22,474 bases of DNA from Physcia stellaris (lineage: Eukaryota; Ascomycota; Lecanoromycetes; Caliciales; Physciaceae). The notes beneath the pieces were generated by a model. That model was not told the DNA's origin and did no database searches. It worked only from the letters and a program-made list of their open reading frames with translations. Below are positions 1 through 8,170 of the stretch, in pieces (position 1 is the stretch's first letter; each line of letters starts with the position of its first letter). The stretch is from NCBI GenBank assembly GCA_018902385.1, contig JABSSW010000118.1:1-22474 (forward strand), read 5' to 3'. A program made the translations under genes and the position numbers.

Positions 1-3000
1 GCAACACTGCAATGATTTTTTCGATTACCTGCAATGACACGGCGGAATGACCACGTGCGATCGTGTTGCTTCTGACGAGCATAGTTCCCTTGACCCAGTT
101 TTCCGGCATAGCAGTGGATTGAACGAATGTCTTCGTAGTTGAAGGAAGGCCACGATCTGCTGCTGTGAGAACACCGAAATGGTGATGCTGGAGCAGAGCC
201 GATTGCAGTGCCTCGTTTTGACTTGAGCGAGTATCGGCGCTACCTCCGAAGCCCGTGTTGACCCCTGCTGAGAATAAGGATTGCACTTACAGTCAAGTCC
301 ACTCGAATGCTTACCATATATAGTCCTTCCTTCCGCTATCAAGCCAGACAATACGGCCACACTGTCGTCAATACACTTGATAAACGCCGGAGCTCTGCTG
401 AGCGATGGTTGAACATCGTGGCTGATACGACAGCCTCGTCAGATTCGCTGTCAAGTCATTAGAGATTCTACGCACCAAGAGACAGCAACAACTGTGGGAA
501 CATCGAGGGATTCTCCGTTTATCTCGACATTTCCATCTCTTCGGATGTCTTGTAGTCTTGTGTAGATCTGACGGGTAAGTAACGAATGTGTGGACGCAGT
601 ATTTACGTTGACAGATCTATTCTCTTGAAGCGGAGACATGCTGGACAATCACTCAATTTCCCTAATTGTGACGAAGAACGCTACAGATGGTCAAGGATGT
701 CTCGAATAAGTCTGATCAAGGAGGGAGTTGTGGTTCATGAAGTATTTGGCATGTTTAATCTGTCGAAAAGACAAGCTAAGATGATGCTCAATCTAGATGG
801 AAAGCCATCGATGGTGAATGTGCCAGCCGTAAAAAGCAGGCTTACGATTTACAATTTGAAAGAGTCCACAATAATATCCAATTCATATAAAGGCATAAAA
901 GAAATATACGCAACATTTTTATACTAAGATCTGGACATTTGAGGGGGAAACTTATCGTTTGGCTTCGACAATAGCTTTAGCGCCGTTCTTGTTTCGAGGG
1001 CGAGCAAGCCTCGAGGCAGAAGCTGATGTAGATAGAAGTGATGAAATGGCGATCGTAATTTCAGTAGAGTTGGTAGAGGGCAATGCACCTGGCTAGTAAG
1101 CCTTCTAGGTCCTGGGTGAAGTATCTTGTGGAAATCATGATGAAGGGTCCGGATCAACTTGTGCGGCGAGATTGATCGAGCAACAAAGAGGCTGCATCCA
1201 GCAAGTTCCTTGGACTAGAGAAGTTTTGGCCACCCTGCTTGGGGAGATAGTATGGAGCTGAGAGATGTAATGAGATTGATCGATGTGCATGAAATAGCAT
1301 GCATGATTGATGGATAACCACCTCTATCAAAGATCTGACACGAGAACAGGGTCCTGACATAGTAGCCTACTTGAATACACCGACGAGGTGGCTTCCAGAG
1401 TTCGACGACCGAACATGTCCAATTTATTATTTTGATTGAGGTGCGGTTAAAAATTCGACTGATTTTATTCAAAGTAGTTTAGCTTGACTCTCACCTGACC
1501 TCTAATGTGCACTCTTATTGGAGGGCAGGATTCAAACGGGCCAATCAGGGCTTGCTTATGTAGCTACCTTCTGGCTTGGCATTAGTCTTCTGCAAATATC
1601 CCCTTTCTCTTATCTTGAGGTACCCCGGTACCTAGGTAGATCCTCCAACTCACGGAAGGCGAACGCGCCTATGTTCTGTCGATATGACACAAAGGCGAGA
1701 TCACACCGTACCATGACGACGCCCCACAGACAAGCTATTCGGACTTAGTGGTTGCCTCAAGTTTGAGCGGCCGAGGCAAGTTAATCTCGAAACCTTCTAC
1801 CGAGTATTTGATTGCGGGGCCATATATGTTTGTGTACTTCGTACAGGAATGAAGTAACAATAAGCGTTTTCCAGACCACGAATTGAGGCTGTATGCGTAG
1901 GCACAAGGGTTGGCCATGTACAATTGAGATCATGGGGCGTCACGCTAAGCGTAGAGTCATATCGCTTGCATCGAAGTGAGGTAGACGAGTCATTTCGCAG
2001 AGGTGGTCGTGTCCAATTGCACCTGCATCCGGCTCAATCACCAGAGCAGGATGACGAGTAATGGCAAGCTGGTCCTGCATCCGGCTCAATCACCAGAGCA
2101 GGATGACGAGTAATGGCAAGCTGGTCTTCCCACTTGGGAAAAGACCGACGAAACACTACTATTTCCTTCAGGTTCTCGTACAATGACATCTATATGTAAT
2201 GTTCTGACAGAGGCGAGGTTTACTACCTTGTTCTAAGATCCCCTTTCGTAATTCACAGAAATTCTGATGGGTCGATCAGCTTCTTAGAAACGCTTTCCTT
2301 CCATGGCAAGAATGGGTCAAATCCGCGGGACTTACTCGGTATGATAGAGTACCAATCATTACCAGGGACTACCGGTAACGTCCTCTCTTGGTGTGAAAAC
2401 TGCATATTCTCTTACAAGCTTCCGTAAACTTCTACGTTGATATCACATTCCTCTCGTGGAAAATATGCTCGCAAGCACTATTGCAGGTCAGTAAATCAAT
2501 CTAATTGATCTGAAAGGGTGGAAACCATGCTGTCTCGCATACCAGAGATCTTGTAATAAAGACGGGCTTGAGAATCGTCTAACTTATCAGAGTAGTAACA
2601 TTCAGGGGTCAAAACGATAAGGAAAGGGATGGAGCGCTCGGAGAAGCAGTGACGGATGCTGTTGGGCTCATGTGTTTGGAGGTTGGGAAGATGTGGCAGA
2701 AGACACCGGGTGAAGAGGATATTATTGAGGCGAGGTTGAAAAGCTAACAAGCCCGACTGCTCACTTGCTCCTACGCCGTATTATAGTAGACCTCGCCGGA
2801 TCAGAATTCTGCTTGCAAAATTGGTGAACTCGAAGATGTTTGAGAAGCTTGTGTGGGTGTCCTCTTTGAAGATCCCACTTTGACTAAGACATGAGATTAA
2901 GGTCTGGTGCTATGGTCACAGATCGTGTGCCAGTCCTGTATTAAGCTGGATATTGGTGGATTAGTACCTGAGTCTATAGTTGGTGGTGGTATCGACTTAC

Positions 3001-3083
3001 GCTTCTTATTCAGACCGGTTTGCAATCTTTTAGCCCCTCTCAATAAATAGTCACCTCCTATATACTCCAGGCAGCAAGACTAA
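1..3083. other. Intergenic region with no supportable gene
   Basis: About 3.1 kb of ordinary base composition at the left edge. The longest open frames on either strand (25-360 minus, 586-927 plus, 2496-2750 minus) are short, start without supporting context, show no domain I recognise and do not join through plausible GT-AG introns into a longer protein. A perfect 52-bp tandem duplication lies at 2022-2125 and a 10-bp palindrome TACCTAGGTA at 1629-1638. CC and GG dinucleotides are frequent here, so the C-to-T mutation seen on the right side of the window has not touched this part. A lineage-specific gene or non-coding RNA cannot be excluded. Confidence 0.5.
2022..2125. repeat. Perfect 52-bp tandem direct duplication (two units)
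   Basis: Units 2022-2073 and 2074-2125 are identical over all 52 bases, beginning CCTGCATCCGGCTCAATCAC; one further base also matches at 2126. The flanks differ. Perfect identity in non-coding DNA implies a recent local duplication, or an assembly artefact. No coding role is evident. Confidence 0.95.
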
Positions 3084-3779
3084 TTATAACTCAGCCAAAC
3101 CCTCGCCTTCGACGTATTCCGCGCCGTAATACTCCCTTCTCAGTCCATCCATCCCTTCCGTATTCCCGTTCAAGAGCTTGCTCATGTATCCTTCAACCAA
3201 CATCACATTGTCCGTCCATCGTTCAGCCTTGGCCTTAATTCCTTCAACTTGCTTTATCTTCCGTTCCACCTCCTCTGGATCATTGTCGGCATAGCCAGCC
3301 AGCTCCTTCCTCAAAGCCTTGACTTCTTCGGACAGAACCTCTTCCTTAGTGATCAGCATCTCCCTCTCGCCTTCTTCTTCTCCATCGGCTCTTTGCGCCC
3401 TTGCCGCTGCTACCTTCTCCTCAAGCTCGCTGACAGCTCTCGTAGCACCCTCCAATTCGGCTTTTAGTTTCGCTAGCTCAGATGTGCGAAGAGCGGTTTC
3501 TTCAGAAGCGAACGACCAGTACCAGTTACCGCTGCCGATTTTTTCGACATGGATTTTTCCATCATCGGATAGGGCTTGCAGATACTCTTTCACTTGCATG
3601 CCGTTGATTGAAGCAACAGAAGGGAGGGATTTTTCGAGATCCTTGAGTGTGTGCGCTGTGAGTGAATCGCGCAGGTAGGAGAGGACGAGGGCTTGTTTTG
3701 CTGATGGTGGGAGTGATTTTGGCGCCTATAATGATACAATCAGAAAGAAAGACAGAGCATATGACCATCAACGTACCAT
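3084..3779 (-). CDS. MND1: Meiotic nuclear division protein 1 (Mnd1), Hop2-Mnd1 complex subunit
   Basis: The coding sequence is complement(3084-3725, 3777-3779), 214 aa. Exon 1 is only the ATG (3779-3777). A 51-bp intron (3726-3776, GTACGT...TATAG) follows, and exon 2 begins GCG CCA AAA, giving MAPKSLPPSAKQALVLSYLR. Residues ~5-75 form the winged-helix DNA-binding domain, with the family motifs LKDLEK (~28-33), the VKEYLQ-L-DDGKI stretch and IGSGNWYWSF. Residues ~75-170 are a charged heptad coiled coil, the part that pairs with Hop2. Known family role: with Hop2 it stabilises Dmc1/Rad51 filaments and promotes strand invasion in meiosis. Length fits the family (human about 205 aa). The reading frame is intact, unlike the two genes at 5.3-7.9 kb. 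The next gene lies upstream on the same strand, 605 bp away. An internal in-frame Met (3599) is a less likely start because it would delete half the winged helix. Confidence 0.95.
3726..3776 (-). other. Intron 1 of MND1, directly after the start codon
   Basis: Read on the minus strand, the donor is GTACGT immediately after ATG and the acceptor is ATTATAG before GCG. A CTGAT element about 15 bases upstream of the acceptor can serve as branch site. Removing these 51 bases joins ATG to a frame encoding the full winged-helix domain. Retaining them leaves no good Met for that domain. Confidence 0.85.
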
Positions 3780-4384
3780 GGCTGGCAGTTAGCTACCACT
3801 GGCTAGCCTTCTTAGGAGCCTTGAGATCTGTTCAATAATGGTTCCTCGGTGGATAGATTGAGATGACAAAATGGATTTAGGGTTAAGCGAGACGAATTAT
3901 TTCACGAAGCCGAGAGGTTCAGGATGAGTAAAGCAGCTTTCCGATCACGGTTCTTTCGAGCAAGAAGATGCGAGCTGAGAAAATACGAATGGGAACAACG
4001 GTTTATTGAAACCATGAGATCATCAAGGAGATAGGACTCTGTTTCCATCGCCTATTGCGCTCTTCGACAACAATAACCGACTTACCGTACGATGTGATTC
4101 CTTTGACCAGTTGTCTCGGAAACTTTATGACAGGAAGCCGAAGCCACCTTGTCGGTAGGATGACCTTCGAGAACCCTTGGCGCTGTTGGGTTATTAGAAT
4201 AATTCTCTGCCCGACCAGAGTAGAATATACTAGCTTCATCGCTGGAGTACTTGTCGATCTCGGCTCTTCAGATTGGCATAGAATAAGCCATATGTCAAGT
4301 AGATAGGATAGTTACATTCCTCTCCTCAGGATGCGACTCTGTCGAGCTACGGCTAGAGGGTAATGAATTGACATGGCACGTCAA
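3780..4384. other. Intergenic region upstream of MND1
   Basis: 605 bp between the MND1 start and the stop of the next minus-strand gene. It should hold the MND1 promoter and the 3' end of the neighbour. Short open frames on both strands (4003-4239 minus, 4055-4306 plus) overlap each other and show no recognisable domain. I see no tRNA, repeat or convincing promoter element. A single TTAGGG-like hexamer near 3879 is not a repeat array. Confidence 0.5.
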
Positions 4385-5064
4385 TCATTTTGGTGGGTGC
4401 CGAAGCTTCCTTTTCTTGTGTCTTCTTCTCTCTTTTGATTCATTATCAGTTGATGGCTCTGCTTCCTCGGGTTCTTGAGCAGGATCCCGCAAGCCGAGCC
4501 TTTGGACGTCCGGTTCACCATCATGGTCCGAGATCTCCTCGCCTTCGACGAGGGCTAAGTCGCCTGTTTCGCCAAGAATGTGTTCTGCAGCTTCTTCGAG
4601 CAAGATGCCGACAGCCAATAGTGCTGTTTCGTCCATGCTCCCAAAGCTGACATCTCCCTGAGCACCGAGGGCACTTTCGTAATACTCGGAAGCGTATATA
4701 TGCACAGCTTTCAGCAAGTCGGTGTCAGGTAGTATCTGATCCTGTTTCAGATGTCTATGAGCCCAATATATATCATCCTCTTCATATCGGACAGGCGCGC
4801 GGCTACGTCGAAACAAAACTTCATCGGGCGGGACAGGAAGAGAGCTTGATGTAGCTGTATCGCGGGTTGTAGATGTGTATGGGGTATCAGGTATAAAGCG
4901 CTGAGTTGAGACGCGCCCTTATATTGTCAGGTTGGTGGTCGATCGAACAGTCATGGTCCATCAAGCTCACCGGCAACTGCATCGTAGACGGTGGCGTTGC
5001 GCTTGCTAGAGCCGACAATAGTCTGGCCATTTTCGGCAAGGATCTCGCCTTCTTTGGAGGACAT
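4385..5064 (-). CDS. RRN10: Rrn10-like protein, probable subunit of the RNA polymerase I upstream activation factor
   Basis: The coding sequence is complement(4385-4917, 4971-5064), 208 aa, frame intact. Exon 1 starts ATG TCC TCC (5064) and encodes MSSKEGEILAENGQ...; a 53-bp intron (4918-4970, GTGAGC...CTGAC...AAG) splits a Gly codon. Residues ~78-145 are the conserved core: DDIYWAHRHL, ILPDTDLLKAVHIYASEYYE, then SMDETALLAVGILLEEAAEH. From memory of yeast Rrn10, the pattern I-PD-DL--VH-YA followed by DET-L---G-L-E is shared; this is recognition by eye, not a search. The tail is acidic, then strongly basic (KERRRHKKRKLR), a likely nuclear localisation signal. In yeast, Rrn10 belongs to UAF, which binds the upstream element of the rDNA promoter. 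It is divergent from the CSA gene with 217 bp between starts. The gene structure is more secure than the function. Confidence 0.62.
4918..4970 (-). other. Intron 1 of the Rrn10-like gene
   Basis: 53 bp. Donor GTGAGC and acceptor ATAAG on the minus strand, with a consensus CTGAC branch site 10-14 bases before the acceptor. Without splicing, the downstream frame meets TAA just upstream of its first sense codons. With splicing, exon 1 and exon 2 join in frame (GCC G|GG CGC). Confidence 0.85.
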
Positions 5065-5281
5065 GATGCTGTAGGTTTGCTACAATTGTCTTTTGGTATC
5101 AATGATCCTTTGAATTGAAATAATACCTTAGTATGTCGTTTGAAAGACCACTGCAAATGAGAAGCTCGGACTTTACGGTTTTAAGTCTTCACCTAGAAAC
5201 CTCAAGCTCTTGAAGAAAAGAACCTCGATCTGCAAAGTCAAACTCGCTCGTTGGAAGCACGAAAGCGCAACTATCTAATGT
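5065..5281. promoter_or_regulatory. Shared divergent promoter region (Rrn10-like / CSA)
   Basis: 217 bp separate the two start codons, which point away from each other, so both promoters must sit here or extend into the neighbouring gene. I recognise no specific factor site or clear TATA box. The call rests on gene arrangement only. Confidence 0.5.
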
Positions 5282-6739
5282 ATGAATTCATATCTCTTTG
5301 GGCGCGCGCTGGGTACTGTCAGTTCCCAATCGCTGCAGCGCGCCCATTGTGTTGGACTTCTGCATTCAATTCAACCGGCCCCGGCAATTCGATTCGATGG
5401 CAGCGATGGCCAACACCACCATGGTAGTCTCGAAGGATACTGTCTTGGCTCACAAGGCTGGCGTAAACTGCATCACCATCGACAAGTTCGAAGGAAGATA
5501 GTATGGGCTTCCCATAGCCAATCAAGTTGCAAGCTGACGTTACCAGTCTGCTTTCTGGAGGGGCTGAATCTTCAATTAGCCTATGGGACCTCGAGACCAT
5601 CAGGAATGGTTCGAAGCCAGGGTATCTATCATCCTATGGGTTCTGTTTGAGAGGTACCTATGTGAATCCAGTTTAAATCGTTGTCTGCGCTTATCCGTGT
5701 ACAGATCCAAGTCGACTGCATCAATTCAGGATAATCCATCTCCTCCTTCTACCCTTTCGACTCCCTTGCATTCCTCTCCTCCTCGTATGACCACTCATTG
5801 AAGATTTACGACAGCCAGACTCTCGGTCCTTCAGCCTCCTTCGACCCATTCCGTGGTATACTCCCATGCGCTCTCCCCTATAGCGGATCACTTGCTAGTC
5901 GCTTGCGCTACGCAGCATCCTGCGGTCAGGTTGGTGGACTTACGAACTGGTGCAGCCGCACACTCGCTATCTGGCCATCAAGGCGCGGTTCTTTCGGTGG
6001 CTTGGAGTCCGGAGCATGACCATATCCTGGCTGAGTGGAGGGTCTGACGGAACTGTAAGACTTTTGGGATATTCGGCGCAGCGCAGGCTGCTCGGTGTGC
6101 TCGATATGGAAGATTCTGTGGGAGTCTTGGGAGAGGATGGACTTGGAACGAAAGCACGACCACTGGGACAGGGTAAAGCGCACGTCGGAACTTGCAATGG
6201 CGTGGTCTGGACTGGACGGAAAGCACCTGTTACTACCGGTCACGACGAACGAGTGAGGGTATGGCATACTGATAGTGGCGCAAACGCCTCTATCTCATTT
6301 TGGTCCAATCATCAAGAACACAAGAGCTCCATCCACTCTTCTTCCTCTGATCGCGCCCGGATATGCCTCCTCTCCTGGAGGTCATATCATGTTCTACCCC
6401 AATGAGAAAGAAATCTTAACTTTGATCTTTTCGAAGGAACACTGCTCAAGCGGCTCCGAGACCCCAACGCTGCCTATTCCCATGGTAGTGGCAGTGCTGG
6501 ACGAAATGTACGAAATAGAATAACCTCATTGGCCTGAGAGCCGCTGGTGATGTTGAGATGTACTCTGCCCATTCCGATGGGGTCATCCGAGCGTGGAAGC
6601 CTCGAACAGCAGAAGAGGTTGAAGCCGATAATGAGGAGGCGGAAGGCGCACAGGAAGAGTGAGAGTAGAAAGAGGAAAAGAGAAGCGCTTAATGACGTCT
6701 TCCGAGATTTTGACAAAACAGAAGATCACGTTCACTTAG
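5282..6739 (+). CDS. CSA: CSA/ERCC8-like WD40 repair protein, reading frame broken by about 15 single-base indels
   Basis: The protein reads across all three frames, about 450 aa when followed by homology. It starts MNSYLFGRALGTVSS (5282). Recognisable blades in order are: HKAGVNCITIDKFEGR / LLSGGAESSISLWDLE (split by intron 5501-5546); SFYPFDSLAFLSSSYDHSLK; VVYSHALSPIADHLLVACAT; HPAVRLVDLRTG; SGHQGAVLSVAWSPEHDHIL; SGGSDGTVRL; GHDERVRVW; and the tail RKRKREALNDVFRD ending at TAG 6737-6739. This matches the fungal CSA family, the WD40 substrate receptor of a CUL4-DDB1 ubiquitin ligase in transcription-coupled nucleotide excision repair. Frame changes fall near 5390-5440, 5618, 5647, 5742, 5850, 6033, 6063, 6090, 6214, 6229, 6299, 6422, 6536, 6655 and 6709. 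Many are one base more or fewer in runs such as TTTT, GG or CC, and some compensate. Conserved residues survive, so sequencing or assembly error seems likelier than old decay, but a pseudogene is possible. Confidence 0.85.
5501..5546 (+). other. Intron 1 of the CSA-like gene
   Basis: 46 bp. Donor GTATGG, branch-like GCTGAC, acceptor TACCAG. Splicing joins GGA AGA TA to T CTG CTT and rebuilds the WD40 motif EGRYLLSGG. The unspliced frame hits TAG at the donor. Confidence 0.85.
5654..5704 (+). other. Probable intron 2 of the CSA-like gene
   Basis: 51 bp from GTACCT to GTACAG. It lies between the segment IYHPMGSV and the segment HQFRIIHLSFYPFD, where family members continue without a break. A frameshift just upstream (about 5647) makes the exact phase uncertain. 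Confidence 0.6.
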
Positions 6740-6763
6740 GCATCTTTTGGCGGAAAACTCCAT

Positions 6764-7895
6764 TCACATGATCTGCTCTATTCGCAGCAAGCCTTCGCAG
6801 GAACCAGCTTCTGCTTCAATCTGGCCTCCAGACTCGATTCGATTCTTCCACTTCCGAGCCTCGCCTCTGGCCAGGATTATGGTCATCCGCAAGATGGGTA
6901 AATGCGTTTCAGACTCTCGGAGTTGCACCGTTGAGCCATTCACATAGGAAGAGAGGCCGTTCCCATTGGCGTGAAGTTCCATCGTCGAAGGCCCAGTTGA
7001 GTATATAGTCTTGCAGTCGTCTGTCCCTGACGCACCATCGCCGCCTCAGCGTTTTCCTCAGAGGAGGCTGGGGGACGAGAAGCCGCAACAATTGCTTTGA
7101 TACGGTAAATCTCATCCTTTGGAGCGGACAACAGGAAAGTCTCTAGCGTTTCAAGGTTTACTGCTGACGTTTTGCCTCCTTTAGATGACAGCGTGACGGA
7201 GAGTACCTCCACTTCGCTCTGGTGATCGGCCTTGTGTTCATGGCTATGCGCTTTCTTGTACATCAAGTGGTGCCTGCAAAGTTATGTCTTTCGCCAAGGT
7301 GCTGTCGAGGCCCAGTAGGAGACTCATATCAACACGCCCACGATCAGACTTAACATTAGCAATCTGAAGCTCGAGGTCTCAACACGATCCAAGCAGTCTT
7401 CGTATCTCCTCTCATCAACATGCTCCCTTGTTGAAAACAATCAGGTCTGTGTACCTGGCTTGCATTTTTGGCTGTATAGCTCGTATCCTCATATCCCTTC
7501 CAATTCTCCACATCAATAACAACAATCACACCGTCGAGCGCAAAACAACCCGTCTCTCTCCCCAACCTATTGACCTCCATAGCCAAAGTCGCCGGAAAAG
7601 CACTTCCGCTGGTCTCAATGATGATGCGAGCTGGCTTTACATCCTTGCGGAGAGTCTCAAGGGCATCTCCAAGCTGACCAACGAGGTTGCAGCAGATACA
7701 ACCGTTCAGGAGCTCTTTGACACCAGAGATTGATGACGAGGAAGCAAGCTGGGAGTCGATAGCTACATCACCGAACTCGTTCTTCAGGAGAGCGAGTCGG
7801 TAGTCCTTGGGCAGTTGCGGGATCAAATTCAGTATTAATGTGGTTTTACCCGAACCTAGAAAGCCTGTGATTATGGTGATTGGTATTGAAGTCAT
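6764..7895 (-). CDS. CobW/P47K-family GTPase (zinc-type metallochaperone), 3' half broken by about seven frameshifts
   Basis: The frame from ATG 7895 is intact for about 143 residues. It shows Walker A GFLGSGKTT (11-19), the metal-binding CxCC motif in NGCICCN (Cys66, Cys68, Cys69), the ETSG segment and VIVVIDVENW. Beyond that, homology hops between frames: MQARYTDLIVFNK and EHVDERRYEDCLDR (~7465-7390); IANVKSDRGRVDMSLLLGLD (~7365-7310); a His-rich HSHEHKADHQ loop (~7245), typical of metal binding; SEVEVLSVTLSS; APKDEIYRIKAI; DYILNWAF (~7010); WNFTPMG; and the tail GEARKWKNRIESGG...LLRIEQIM ending at TGA 6764. The family are GTPases that deliver metal (zinc for the eukaryotic ZNG1 type, cobalt for CobW). 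Frame breaks fall near 7466, 7428, 7380, 7255-7300, 7025, 6988 and 6970; the first is an extra T in a T5 run. It converges with the CSA-like gene, 24 bp between stops. Its promoter abuts the AT-rich block. Confidence 0.85.
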
Positions 7896-8170
7896 TTTTT
7901 CAGTAAATTGATTTTCAGCGGTTTCGATTTCTGAATTTGCTCGGTATTTTTTCTCGCTATTTCATAATTCAGATCTTCATTTTGTTTTTGTCGAGCTTAA
8001 TCTGTCGAGCAATACAGATAGAATTTACGAGCACAATGAAGTTTAGTCTCAGTTGGCTCTCAGCTTCACGCTTATTCCGATATTCCTTTGCCCGCTGACT
8101 CTGCAGCCAGTTCTGGGGTTAGGGTTCTATAATTTTTAGTGCGCGGGAAGCAAAGCTTGGCATTATTCTG
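7896..8170. promoter_or_regulatory. Promoter region of the CobW gene and edge of the AT-rich block
   Basis: About 275 bp upstream of the CobW ATG. Positions 8040-8160 keep normal composition with CC, GG, CT and AG steps. From about 8170 onward these nearly vanish. No specific regulatory site recognised. A single TTAGGG at about 8118 is not part of an array. Confidence 0.4.

Noticed and set aside
25-360. 111-codon minus-strand open frame with several Cys
   Set aside because: No signal peptide, no recognisable domain, no supporting neighbour or intron structure. It is within chance length for this composition.
1617-1640. Palindromic GGTACC / TACCTAGGTA cluster as a regulatory site
   Set aside because: Short, isolated and without an adjacent gene; nothing ties it to regulation.
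2496-2750. 84-codon minus-strand open frame
   Set aside because: No domain recognised, and no in-frame extension by plausible splicing was found.
3562-3771. Alternative 69-codon frame over the MND1 start
   Set aside because: It is MND1 intron plus out-of-frame exon; splicing gives a conserved winged-helix N-terminus instead.
5282-6739. Many small introns as the explanation for frame changes in the CSA-like gene
   Set aside because: Homology continues without a gap across most breaks, leaving no room for GT-AG introns. Only 5501-5546 and 5654-5704 have intron signals.
8112-8126. Telomere-like TTAGGG near the block edge (and near 3879)
   Set aside because: Single or one-and-a-half units only, not an array, so no evidence of a telomere or internal telomeric repeat.
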